From Gnetum montanum (taxonomy: Eukaryota; Streptophyta; Gnetopsida; Gnetales; Gnetaceae), in contig MNCI01029521.1 of NCBI GenBank assembly GCA_015680685.1, positions 212,062 through 276,061 of the forward strand: DNA of 64,000 nt. Reading direction: 5' to 3'. Every line of letters starts with the position of its first letter. The first letter of the stretch is position 1. The notes beneath the pieces were generated by a model. That model did not search any database. It was not told the origin of the DNA and worked only from the letters and a program-made list of their open reading frames with translations. Positions 24,430-36,006 of the stretch are shown here, one piece after another. A program made the position numbers and the translations under genes.

Positions 24430-24446
24430 CACCTAGGGCCAAAAGA
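24430..24446 (-). other. Element D probable primer-binding site
   Basis: Read on the minus strand, TTTTGGCCCTAGGTG lies a few bases inside the 5' LTR. It resembles the Giant primer site (TTCTGGTGCTAGAAGG) in the shared TGG..CTAG core. It supports the minus orientation. The tRNA is not assigned. Confidence 0.45.
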
Positions 24447-24451
24447 ACTAT

Positions 24452-25758
24452 TGGTGACCATTTGGGAACACGAATGTTTGGCCTTCAATCCCATGGCTTT
24501 GTGATCATCGAAAACAAAGTTGTTCCATCAAATAGGGTTTAGGTGCTTGATCATCTCTATCAACATCAAGGCCTAGATACCTCAAAATACACTTAGTGGT
24601 TATAGAAAAAACTAAATGTGAATGTGTAGTTGCTGTTGTGATTGTTGAAATGGTTGGGTTTATGTAAGAAACTATAACTAACTATTGTAATAGAAATTTA
24701 GCTAACCTTATCAAACACTGTGAGTCATTAAAGATTCCTATTTTATCAAATTACTTAGTCTATATAGTCTCTATAGTACGTTACTTGAAACAAATAACAT
24801 TTCACAAAAATACTTGAGCAAAATTTTGTCAATCTGCTCATAATTTTTCCCAGAGAGAAAATTCCACAAGAAAACTAGAAATAGAGCAAGATTTAATGGA
24901 TTTTATAAAGAGAAAAGAAAAGAAAGTAGATTTTTGTGAAATCTTAGACATTTAAACGAGATAAATTGACATAAGAAAACACTTCACAACAAAGATATTT
25001 CAATTCAATCTAAATATTACTAATTGTCCAAACCCTCTAAGCTCAATAAGCAATTTCATAATAGACACTCTTAGATAACTACAAAAATATCTTGTAAATG
25101 ACAAAGTACAATCTTTAATTTAGCTAGTTAATAATTATTAAGAATTATAAACAATTGAGCTTTCAAAAATATTTGAAATTTTCAAGATTAAAATATTAAG
25201 GAAATAAACTTTAAAAAAGTGAAGCTATTTCAATCATCTCAAAGTATCAAAGATTTTTTAGATTGTTTAGAATCAAATAGATAATTTCTATAAGACATTA
25301 CTATTAAATTTCTCAAAAAATATTTTTTAAGATAACATAAGCTCTTATATGGAAAACCTAATAGAAGTATTGTATTGCACAAAAATAAAGCTATAAAAGC
25401 AACCTAGAAAATCCCAAAATTACATGCCAAGCACGATACTATATAAACCATTAGCTAAACAACTAAAATAAAAAGGAAAGAAAATAACTCATAGGGTTAA
25501 AACAAAGTAGCTAAATTGATGCCTTTAGCAAGCCATGCTTTACAATCTTCAATATTCTTCTTGATCTTTCATCGAATCCCCCCCTTTTTTCCTTTTTCTT
25601 AATTCTTCCTTTAAAGCCCTTTTCATAATGGCCTTAGGGTAGTTACAATTATTATGATAAGTTAAGGGGTATTAAAAATATCTAGAGGATTAATTCATAA
25701 CCATTCCAAAAAATTATAACTTCCACAGGAAGTTGTGAGAAATTTAAGCCATGGTTGA
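24452..25758 (-). repeat. Element D right (5') LTR, first part
   Basis: It aligns with the left LTR (17777-19120) over more than a kilobase, for example 'tagggtttaggtgcttg', 'cttagtggttatag' and 'gagagaaaattccacaagaaaa'. It also aligns with the solo LTR up to 'agcaagccatgctttacaa'. It is interrupted at 25758 by GP-2. The flanking sequence 'aagccatggttg' and the continuation 'gcaagtgtcc' at 43045 together resemble 'ccatggccaagtgtc' of the solo LTR (near 29098). This confirms the rejoining. Confidence 0.7.
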
Positions 25759-26614
25759 TGATGAGTGGCGAGGTATCCCTATGCCCAAAAATATGAACCA
25801 CAAGCATTCATGCATGATCTAGTTGAGTTTCATGGATGAAACTAGTTGTGCATCTAGATCGCTATGCATTAATTGCAATTTGCTATCTTCCCACTTGGAC
25901 TAGTGGTAGCTTTATCATGTATGGTTTAGTCTAGAGTGAGGCATATGATTTTTATTATTTTATGTTTTATAAACTTAATCACCTACAACAAGAATGAAAG
26001 GTAGCGAAATTCAATATCTAATTATTCTACTATCTAACTAGCCTAACACAAGTAACCATCCCACTTTCTTGGACACATCCTGAACATGTATAGCACTGTT
26101 GGGGTTCCAAACATTAAGCATTCCTCAGTTACCAAGTGCTACATGTATGCTCGAAGTGGTCATGCTTGTGTTCATTAACAACTAGAAATTAATCACTTAA
26201 TTAAAGTGCATTAAAGAAAACATTAATCTATTCTCAGTGCTACAAGAATTATCAAAAGAGCTCATTTTTATTCTCATCACATTGTTGCACTTAGGTACAT
26301 CAATGTTCAAGCAAAGATCCATACACACAGACTCCTACTATGGGCACTCAAAATATTTGAACTCCAAAGAAAAAAAATACAAGAGCTTTGCTACTTTAAC
26401 TAAAAAACTATCTTGAAAATTTACTAAAAATGAGAGCCCAAGCATTGTATTTATAGGCCAGAGTATATACCCTGACATTGAATACCCAACATCAATGTTG
26501 TGTATGTGACATCGTAGCCTTGACGTCATGTACCCGATGTCGTAGTACATAGAAAACAACGATTCATCAGATGTCAAGGCTCTAATGTTAAGATAGGAAA
26601 ATCATAACTCATCA
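25759..26614 (-). repeat. GP-2 left (3') LTR
   Basis: 856 bp, TGATGAGTGGCGAGG ... AACTCATCA. Directly after it the minus-strand polypurine stretch ATGGGGGTA abuts the LTR, as in GP-3. This is the most complete GP LTR in the window. Its right third carries short palindromic words such as gacatcg/cgatgtcg. Confidence 0.85.
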
Positions 26615-27591
26615 TACCCCCATGACTAAATGAAAACTCATCCTTGAGTTAAACAAAATGAGGAATAAGTTCCTTACAAAATATTGGGAAGGTATGGGAT
26701 GATTGACTAATATGAAAACTATTGACTGACTTTGAGTGTTGCATTATATAATTTTATTCAACTTGATGCATACAAAATGATAGAGTGACAAAAATATTGA
26801 ATAGACATTGAAGATTACAAAATTTGTAGATGTCGTTAAACATTTGCTAAAGATGATTCTTCTTGTTTTTGCTAGTAGTAGTAAACTTTTAACCTTGATT
26901 GTTATGTCGATGCTTCTTTGGTTATGCAAAACATTGTTGAAGGATGGACTAAAATTTCTTCTTATTACCCCATGAATTTAGCAAACATGTAAAGCTTGAG
27001 CTACTATCTTCTATGTGCTATGATGTGTCCATGGTCATATCCTTTGTTGTTCCTCTTTTGGCTTTTTTTTCATGCCTGGAAAAAGACATTCTTCCTTAGA
27101 TGTTTCTTTTAGCATCACCTACGGTCACCAAAGGATCAACATTAGCTATGATAGATTTTCCTTAATAGTTAACCCTTATTGGATCCCTTAGTTTTCATTT
27201 AAGCAGAAGGTGATTACAACATAATTTGCCCAGGGCTATGAGGTAACTAAAATCATTAAGTTGTTCACATTATTTTGATCAATTACTATTAGTTACCATG
27301 ATGTTCNAATAGCCTTAGGCCAATTATGTTGTAATCACCTTCTGCTTAAATGAAAACTAAGGGATCCAATAAGGGTTAACTATTAAGGAAAATCTATCAT
27401 AGCTAATGTTGATCCTTTGGTGACCGTAGNCAAAACCAAAGGTCTAATTTAGAAGATGGCCAAGAAATATTAATGTATATGGAAATAAAAAAGTAGGAAA
27501 AATTAATAAAATAGACGAGAAGTAGTCCCAAAATTATGTGTAAATTTAAAGACATTGTCATTGATGTTCTGAAAGATGTGAAGGTTACTTC
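26615..27591 (-). other. GP-2 3' non-coding part, first piece
   Basis: It starts 'acccccatgactaaatgaaaactcatcc', collinear with GP-3 from 32597. No coding frame is recognised. The stretch 27119-27429 is a suspicious inverted repeat bounded by single Ns. Confidence 0.6.
27119..27429. repeat. Perfect 108-bp inverted repeat next to single Ns (likely assembly artefact)
   Basis: Bases 27119-27226 and 27322-27429 are exact reverse complements by reading, separated by a 95-bp spacer. A single N lies at 27307, and another at 27430 directly at the outer border of the second arm. Perfect identity in a region where everything else has drifted, with Ns at the edges, points to a duplicated read end or gap-closure error rather than biology. 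Confidence 0.75.
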
Positions 27592-27596
27592 AAAGC

Positions 27597-27782
27597 TGAT
27601 GAGTGGTGAGGTACCCCTACACTCAACCATACGAATACGAGCATTTCATGTGTGATCCGGTTGAACTCCAAGGACTAAGTGCTTACGTTCCCTAATGGAA
27701 CACTTAAGGTTAATCAATTACTGTCTTCCCAAACTTACTTGTATTGTCACGGTTGTATGGTTAAGTAAGCTTAAGGTATATG
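27597..27782 (-). repeat. GP-3 left LTR, first piece
   Basis: It matches the first 186 bp of the right LTR (38080-38265) almost base for base up to 'aaggtatatg', where the solo LTR begins. The last five bases, ATATG, are the target duplication of that insertion. Confidence 0.9.
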
Positions 27783-29074
27783 TGTTGGCAATTGTTTGGG
27801 ACGCGACTGCCAATGAGTGTACTCGAACAGGATTTAGGTGCCTGCTGGTCTCTGGCAACACCAAGACCCCAGATACCTCCAAATAAACTCAGTAGTTAAT
27901 GTGAATATGTGTGTGTGCTATTGCAGCGTGTGGTTGTGTGAAATGTAATGATTGTGTTATGTGTAAACTAAAAATGACTTACTTTAAAGAGATTCAACAA
28001 ACTTTGCCAAGTATTGTGAGTTGTTGAAAGTTTCCTATTTTGTTCAACTGCCTAGTCTATGCGGTCCTTATAATACCTACTTGTAACAAATAAAATTTTG
28101 CAAAAACATTTGAGCACAACTTTGCGAATCTACTTCTAATTTTTTCCAGAGAAAGAGATAGTTCCATAAGAAAACTAGAAATAGAGCAAGATTCAATGGA
28201 AATAGACAGAAAAGAAGCAGATTTGTATAGACCTCAAATATTTAAACAAGGTAAAATGACACAAGTAAACACTTCGCAATAAAGCTATTCCAAATTCAAT
28301 ATCTATGAATTGTTCAAACTTCCAAGGCTCAAATAAGCAATTTCTTCAAGACAATCCTACTATGCTACCAAAAATTGCTGTGTAAACTACCATGTATGAG
28401 ACTTCATTTTGACTAGATAATAGGTGTCAATGATTGGATTCAACAGAACCTTCGAAAGACTTGACAATTTTTAATTGAAATACCATGGAAATTCACTTTA
28501 AGGATAAAAAGAAGCTATTCTGGTCCCATGAAAATACCAAAGATTTTCTGAACCCTCTTGACTACTGAATTGTTCAACGGCATGACTACAAGCAGAGGCT
28601 CTCTTACAAAAATCCCAATAGCAGTTCCTATATGTTGCACAATAACAAAATTTGCTACTAAAATGCTCTTAAGGCTTTTAAACACAAGCGCTTCTATGGA
28701 AAAATTTTAACAGAAATTTTCTATCGGGCAATAAGAATGATAAGAGCAATCTAAAAATCCCAAAATTACTTACCAAGGATGATACTATCTAAACCACTAG
28801 CTAAACAATTTAAACAAAATGAAAAAAACAATAAGCATAACTCACAGGACCATGGCAAAGACGTTGAAATCTTTTCTTTAGCAAGTCATCTTACAAGCAA
28901 TTTTTCACAATGTCTTCCAAGAGTGTGTCTCCAAGTGAGAGCTCCCAAAAGTGTGATATGAGACCCAATGTGTTCCTTCCTCCTTGACCCATGAAGCCTT
29001 TTTATAGGGTTCAAAGGTAGGTAGGAAAGTTACAAAATATCTTGGGTGGTTTAACCACCATAGAGGTAAAAAAG

Positions 29075-29290
29075 CTACAATGGACAAGTGTCCTATTCCA
29101 TGGCCAAGTGTCTTCATTTAGTTGCCAAGTGTCTTCATTTAGTTGTCAAGTGTTCACCATGGAGAGAAACAAGTTGCAGTTGACAAATGGCCTTTTTAGT
29201 TGATAAGTGACCTTTGTGGAGAAAAAGAGGCTGTAGTTGACAAGTGGCCTTTATGGTGGTTATAACCACCATTTCAATTGACAAGTGTTC
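29075..29290 (+). repeat. Degenerate short tandem motif in the solo LTR
   Basis: The words 'ggacaagtgtcc', 'ggccaagtgtcttcatttagttg', 'gccaagtgtcttcatttagttg', 'gacaaatggcc' and 'gacaagtggcc' recur, roughly every 22-45 bases. The core is GNCAAGTG(T/G)CC, partly palindromic. The same word occurs at the GP-2 insertion point in D (43040). It may be a U3-type repeat. Confidence 0.55.
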
Positions 29291-30216
29291 AATTCATATG
29301 GGACTTTGAAAAATTGTTACACAAATTCCCATTTTTATATAGTTAATATATATATATTTGACAAAGTAGTAGACAAGAATTCCATAGGCTTCCAAAAATG
29401 CATAAAAAACAAAGAGATCTACTTGTAATAACAAGTTCAAATTTTGGCTAAATTTGAGACGATAGATGCTCTGGCTTTTTCATCCTATGCAAGGTTTGAT
29501 CTTGACTAGAGTCATTGGCACTTGGTTAATATTTTTGTCATGTCCAGTGTAAAAGAGACATGTTTTTATAAAACTGAGAAATTCCCTTTCAGTGCCTTTG
29601 CAATCAAAGATTCTTCTGGAGAAAGGCCAAAACCGTAGGTTCGCCAATTAAAATGTAGAAATGCAATGTATCCACAAATAGGACTGCTTATGGTAGCGTT
29701 TGCATTTTCATTGCAGGGCCACATGAATCTGATGCTTCAACTGGTGCGAAAGATTGCTATGGCGCTAGAGCAACATTCAATGTTATTTCCTAAACAGAGT
29801 TGTGGGTTAAAACCCAACTCACTTTGTCATGAACTTCTACAGGGGCACTATTTTTGGATAACAAAGGCTTTTCTTCCATGAAATTACTCGTCCTCTTTGG
29901 CATCTGATTATGTAGAGGTAGCCATGATTGATGCTTGAATTGATTTATTTTTTTTCCAAACACCTTTCCCTGTTTCAGACCAGTTGATTTAGCAAATTTG
30001 CTCTGCCTCTAGTTCAAAGAGAGCCTCTGCTGATGACTGTTGCCAACGGGAATTTTCAGTGCTACCGATGATCTGCTATGCATGTAAGCCCTAGCGATTG
30101 CCGACGGTGAGGATTCTGATTTTCCAACTTCGTCAGCACTAGCAATTATTCTTCCTTTGCTTCTATCTTTAGGTTTGATTCGAAAGAATTTTCTTCAAAA
30201 AAAGTTCTGCGTTCTT

Positions 30217-30710
30217 TCAACCTCCTCCTCCTCCTCCTATTGCGTTGCCACCATTATTATCTAACATCACCTGTGCATCGCTCGTAATAGCTAAAACTAG
30301 CTCTGTGCATGACCCTTTGGTAGCTACCACGTGGCGCATCACTGTGCTGGTCACTAGATTGAAAACCCTAAAGATCATCTTCATTTGCTGCTCTGTGTAT
30401 GACACCTCCTCCTTCTATAACCGCTTCTTCTTTTTGTTCCGTTGCAAGTAGAGACAGTACCAGTGATGGCCCAGGATGCTGATTCTGGTGAGCGCTGCAG
30501 CAACGACAATGGACCACATGGCCCGTAGAGGTCACCATTTCTTAGTGAAAACATGGACAAGATTATCTCATCGTCTTTGCTCTTGGCCACGGTGTAGATA
30601 TCGTCTTCTGAAGAATCGAAGAATGAGCCATGGCTGAGATGGTAATGCCAAAAATTAGTATTATAGGACCTCTCGGTAGGACAACATTCTTCTGGCTTGT
30701 TCACCTCCAT
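30217..30710 (-). other. Coding-like island inside the solo LTR, unidentified
   Basis: An open frame of 109 codons (30710-30381, starting MEVNKPEECC, with WHYHLSHGSFFDSSEDD) sits in a stretch visibly richer in G+C than its surroundings. It is followed by a second frame ending in a glycine run encoded by a GGA/CTC trinucleotide repeat near 30221-30239. I do not recognise the protein. Possible readings are a captured host exon fragment or chance. No counterpart was seen in the D LTRs. Confidence 0.3.
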
Positions 30711-32018
30711 CAGATTGCCGGCAGTAGCTCAACAAAACCCTTGGCCACCGTGAAATTCATCCACAGCAACTTCTCAATTTTCTAAAATCATGATTCTACT
30801 TTAAAGGCATCCTCAATTTTAGAATCTGATCTATAAGAATTGATACTGGTGTCCCCAAATGAGCTTGAACACTCTGATGCCTGCTCTACAGCATTTTTTT
30901 TATTTGTTACTAAGTGTCTTTTAAAATATCCAACTTCAACTCTTCTCCCAGATAACTATATCCTTGAAACATTTATTTTTTCATTGTCTCAACTTTTCTC
31001 TCTTCAGTGACCTTAGTAGGCAAGATGTTTTGTGTAGATGTAAATGAAGACACACGAATATTGAAAACTTTCACCAATATTCTGATGGGATAGTTCATAC
31101 AAACATTTGTTCTTGACAATCTCTAAACTGTTATTGCAGTCCTTACCAGTATTAGTAATATGGAAAATATTTTTGTACTTTATCTACAAACTCCTCAAAA
31201 TATTTTCTACCACAAAGGAGCATGCTATATGTAGCATCCCACTTCTCGGTGCCCTCTTTTTGACATACTATTTCAAAATCATCCCCAAATGATTTTCAAG
31301 TTTCATATTCCTTGCAATGAATCAACGATAAGGATATTTTTCTTTTATTAGTCTTTAAGAAATTTTCTGAAGGCAAAAAAAATATCCAAATGATCAATTC
31401 CTAAAAGTATTTCTAACAATAAAGATTCCTTTCTTGTTAATTCAATCGCCATTGGCACATTATTTCTTTTAACCTTCTATTCACTGTCCATTATTTCCAC
31501 CAATAATATTATGGTCTCCCTGATATGCATGCCTATCCTCTTTAAGGGCTCCATGCAAGGAATGTTTTAGTTGATGATGTAGACAACCAATGATGTTTCT
31601 TTGAGGATAATACTCTAGTATACCTAATCCACCTCACAGCATGTTCCAAATAAGAGTTAGATAGACCTCTTGAATATCCACAAAAGAGATGGGCTGGAAG
31701 AAGGTGAACATCTTCAGTAGGGATAAGTAATGATCAAAGAATTCTACAAACTTGAGCCATGTAAAAGTTCCAACCTAGTGAATTTTGAGAAGCAAAATCA
31801 TATTCTTGTTTCCCATGCTAAGTATCATTTTGATTGATAATTTGAAGAATTAAAATTAAGGAGAATAAATGTAGCCCATCTCATCCAATCTTTTTTAGCG
31901 ATTGACTAGGATCAATACCCTTATCTTGCCATTTCAATAGTTCTATTGAAATATTTTGAAGGTTTCAATCATCTCATATCTCTATTCCATGAAATGGCCA
32001 AAATGTACCAACAATATG

Positions 32019-32596
32019 ATTTTTATATCTTTTATCTTTTTAATGTCCTATGCTAACAGGGGAAGGTGAAGAGAATTAAGTGACTAACTTTCATTAACTC
32101 TTCACTAACTAAGTTCTAATTGTCCTAGCACCAGTATCTATTCCCACTTGCCACACACACCTTGAACTAGTGCAATGCTGCTGGGATTACCAAATGTTAC
32201 TCGTTACTAGGTTACCAAGAATTGCACACATGCTCGAAGCAGTCATACTGAGTGCACTTAACTAGGAGGGTCAAGGGTTGAGAGAGATTAATTATCTAGA
32301 AAAGCATTTAAACAATTAACAATAATTAATTCCTATTTAGCTTAGTCCACATGATGCAAGGTTTACTAGAACGTTTGTCTTTATTTCCATATACAAATGT
32401 GTGCTCAAGTACAATTTGCTCGAATAAAGATCCATTCAATTTAAGACTCCTACTGCGGGCACATAGAAATTATTCTAACTCTGGAATGGTAAAACTACAA
32501 GAGTCTGGCTAAGGGTCTAAATCTAAGTGTCTAAAATAGGGAAAGCTACCTCTTACTTATAGGCATTGCGGTGGGCTACGATATCGCAGCTCATCA
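32019..32596 (-). repeat. GP-3 left LTR, second piece
   Basis: It continues the LTR after the solo-LTR insertion ('atttttatatcttttatc', matching 38266 onward) and ends GCAGCTCATCA. Its right end is shorter than that of the right LTR by some of the CG-rich palindromic words. Confidence 0.9.
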
Positions 32597-34950
32597 TACC
32601 CCCATGATTGAATGAAAACTCATCCTCGAGTTTCTTACAAAATATTGGGAAGGTATGGGATTATTAACTGGAATGACACTAATGGTGAATGGAGTGACAT
32701 GTGAATGGATCATCATTACAATACATGACAAAATTAGTATTTAAGATAACAAGAGTAAACACTATACACATTTTACATCCAGCCTTATTTGGCAGCTAAG
32801 AGAGAAAAGAGAAGAGAGAAGAGAAGAAGTCTATTGCTGTCGATGCCAAGGTTGTGCTTTTCATTGTCCATCCATAAGTGCGCCATTAATCTTGCTCCTT
32901 GCATAACTACTTCAGCACCAGTCCATTCCAAGTGTTCCCTTTAGATCCACTCCATTGTTGTATGATTTCCATCTACACACACAACACAGTCTTATATTAG
33001 CAAGGATAAATGAATCACAATGTAGTTGATAGCTTGCTTTGGTGTAAGGTCCATTGGCTGAGTTGTGATATGGCTAATGTAGATTTTGGAGATATAACAT
33101 TGGTGACTACCCAAGGTATAGGGGTTAAGAGAAATAAAAAAAATTAGACCAGGACCCCCATGACTAAGAGCGAACCTCCGGTAGCGAGAGAATGGAAAAA
33201 GATAAGAATAAGAAAGATGGAGAAAAAGAAACAATGGCTACGCTGATAAAATGGATGTCAGAGATGGAAATGAACAAAATAAATGTTGATTGCAAAAATG
33301 TTTAAGGGAAAGAAATTAACTAATTCCCCCAAATAGGAATACTAGTGGGTCCTCCCTAAAGTAGGCTCGTGCCCTTAATGCCTTGACAATCTTGCATTCA
33401 AAGGGTCCATAGGCTCTGGGAATGCCAATTGGAAACAAGAGTTATAATCTTAACCACAAGAGTTTACTAGAAAAAAATAATGCATCAACCATAATATGAA
33501 CTATTGATACAACTAGCAATGAGGTGAAAAATGGAGGAATAAGGATGGAAAGAAGAGAATGGAATGGAGTCTCCATAACAAGGTGGTGTACAACCCCTTG
33601 TGTATTAATGGTTAATGTGACTTAGTAGATCTCATTCCAAATCTAGCCTCAAACAATCCACATCTAGTGACTTCACATTAATACATTTGGCCAATCCATC
33701 CATTTGAAGTGACAAGAATGCCTCCATCAAAGAGCCATCACCATTCTGATGAAATGAAAAGGGAAAGTAGGAAGCAAGAAAGGGACTTAGTTAGAGGGAA
33801 CATCTTTGTTTAGTTCCATAACTAGTTCTTGTAGCCTAGGTGATTATTTCATCTAAGGGGTGTGCTTTGAATTCTCACTTTTCTCTCTATTTTTTTTTGC
33901 GTGAGAACCAAACCATGCAAAGACTTATTATTTTTATTAGCTTAGCTTCCCGAGAATGGAGCAATGTTAGAATGGTAAGGAAAAATCAAGAAGAAAAGAT
34001 CCAAGCACGCAAGAGAATGTCTAGCACAAATGCATCAAATCCCCTTGAAGTCACACCCTTTTCAATCCTTGAGTTGTTCCTTAGTTTGAGAAATGCCCAG
34101 TCACCAATTCGTTGATAGTTTTATTATTTGAAGAAAAGGACTGTACAATTCCAAGCCAAGAGAGACCATAGAAATTCATGAACGTATGGATGAAGTGAAC
34201 TCATTGCCTGCTATACCAAAAGACCATACCTTAGCATCAACATCATAACTCAAAGGTAAAAACCAAACATTAGCAACTAATAGAATATAGTTCATAGCAT
34301 CATCAGTACTTATTAAGTGACAAACTAAACAAAAATAAATAAATAAACACATAAATAAAAGAAAAGGTATGAACGATGTTGGAAAACAAAAGGTAAGAAA
34401 AGTTAAAGAAATTTGTAAAATAAAAATGTGTAAAACAAAAACTTAAAAAACGAATTGAGGGCCTTGATTGATTAGCATAGGTGGCCATCTCCCCCATGAC
34501 TGAGTTGAAAGGAGGAGATCTAAAATAATGAGAAAGGTCATCCTCTCTCCAATGTTTTATGTGCATTGACCATTCCAGATTCATGATAAGGTTTGGTCTA
34601 TTGCACGTCAGCTAGTATTCTCTTATCAGAGCGTTTGTTTGAATTTTTTAGGAGTTTCCAACTTCCCCCAATTGATATTTTCAAGTTAAGGGTTGTAAGT
34701 TGATGACACTCTTGCTCTAGTGCATCTATGCCTTCTACGTGGATGCAAGTTGGTCCCCTAGTTAGTTCCATAGACGTTGGTGAGTTGCTCTCTTGATTAG
34801 CTGTCAACCACTGGGTGTCTTCTTGTTGTGTGGTTGCTACATACAGGCACTTTTGTATGTTAATTTCTTGGGCACACTAGTTGCATGCAGGCGATGCTGA
34901 ACATTCTTGTATGTAATCACCCCTTGTATCACTGTATGTGATGCATGGAA
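32597..34950 (-). other. GP-3 3' non-coding part
   Basis: 2.35 kb without a recognisable domain. The minus-strand polypurine stretch ATGGGGGTA abuts the LTR at 32597-32605. Purine-rich tracts lie at 32805-32830 and 33180-33235. Blocks are conserved with GP-1 and GP-2. Confidence 0.55.
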
Positions 34951-34959
34951 CTTTCTTCT

Positions 34960-35402
34960 TCTCAATCTTCCCAAAATTTTTTTCCTTATATATTTCTAGG
35001 GAAAGATCATGGATTCCTAGGCATGCATTTATGGTACTTAGTCATGCCCTCCCCATTATTATTGGGAAGTCCCCTTTGTCATTGTTTACTTGTATCACTA
35101 GGAAATCAGTTGGGTATAACCAACCACACACAGTGGTAACGATGTCCTCCACTAGTCCTAAAGGGAATAGTGATGGACTGGTCAGCGAGCTCTAAGCAAA
35201 TATTGCTCTTCTTTAGTGGAGGTAGGTTCCAGGCTTTATACATCTCTTGTGATATTAAGTTGACTCTGGAACTTGAGTCCAGAAGAGCTTTACATGGTTC
35301 ATTCCTAGCAACTTGGAGATAGATTAAAGGACTTCTAGAATCAAAGAATTTCCTGGGAAGGTGGCCCTCCTTAATCCATTTAGTGACGACATGTGTTAAC
35401 AT
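34960..35402 (-). pseudogene. GP-3 retropepsin-like protease
   Basis: The frame 35402-35106 reads KEGHLPRKFF..PLIYLQVARNEPCKALLDSSSRVNLIS. The catalytic loop is D-S-S where the family has D-S-G, and the loop is followed by hydrophobic residues as usual. Downstream, LVEDIVTTVCGWLYPTDFLV and FPIIMGRAWLSTINA complete the fold. A small frameshift separates the two halves near 35110. In the family, this enzyme cuts the gag polyprotein during particle maturation. Keeping protease while lacking RT is unusual for a non-autonomous element. Confidence 0.7.
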
Positions 35403-36006
35403 AATCGTGTATGTTGAGATCTATTTTTGATTTGAAGGGAGCTCTGAAGCCTTATTTGATGGAGAAACGTTTAGAGGCTCAACCACTTGTGGTTTTGAGA
35501 GCTTGGTTGGACTATTGGTTCTGAAGAAAGGTCTTCTTTTTATGTGGTTAATCAGCAACGGGTTGAAGGTTTATAGCTCTCGTAGTATTGTGTTGCTATG
35601 GTTGTGTGGGAAGTTTTCCTTGCATTGTTGGAGCGAGTGGTAATGGAGCTATCGGTGTGAGAGTTGTAGATGGGTTTGGAGGATGGTATGTCTGTGGGTT
35701 GTCTCTCCCAGGAGAAGGAGTCCTATACTACTCCTAAGCTTAGTAGTGATGTTGTGGTGTCACGTGGCCAACAGAGTTATGTGGAGAGATTGGCTGCTAT
35801 ACATAGTAGCCATATGGATCTGGTTGCCAGTAAGGGTATTTTTGCCTTGGTGATGGCATCCCCCATGACTGTGGGTATTGCCATTGCTAGTGTTGCTCAA
35901 TAGGTTGTGGTAGAGTTCCACTTGGATAATACATTAAAGGTTGGTGGAACTGCCTTAAGTTACCTTGGGGATAAGGTAACCTTCGGGGTGCTTGCTGTTT
36001 GTTAAG

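Larger units (their letters stand above)
27783..32013. repeat. Solo LTR of the D family inserted in the GP-3 LTR
   Basis: It begins TGTTGG and ends CCAACA, with perfect ATATG duplications at 27778-27782 and 32014-32018. Its first about 1.2 kb align with both LTRs of element D (for example 'ttccataagaaaactagaaa' and 'aaccactagctaaacaattt'). Its last about 30 bp match the end of the D right LTR. No internal coding region or second LTR copy is found in the 4231 bp, so it is read as a solo LTR left by recombination. It is longer than the D right LTR (about 3.3 kb by subtraction). The middle (29640-30800) may therefore contain extra sequence. Confidence 0.65.

Noticed and set aside
30217-30240. 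GGA/CTC trinucleotide repeat as a functional glycine-rich protein
   Set aside because: The run is short and the frame around it is not supported by any domain; it is noted only as part of the coding-like island.
27783-32013. Reading this insertion as a complete LTR retrotransposon
   Set aside because: No second LTR copy, primer site or coding domain was found between the ends, so a solo LTR is simpler.
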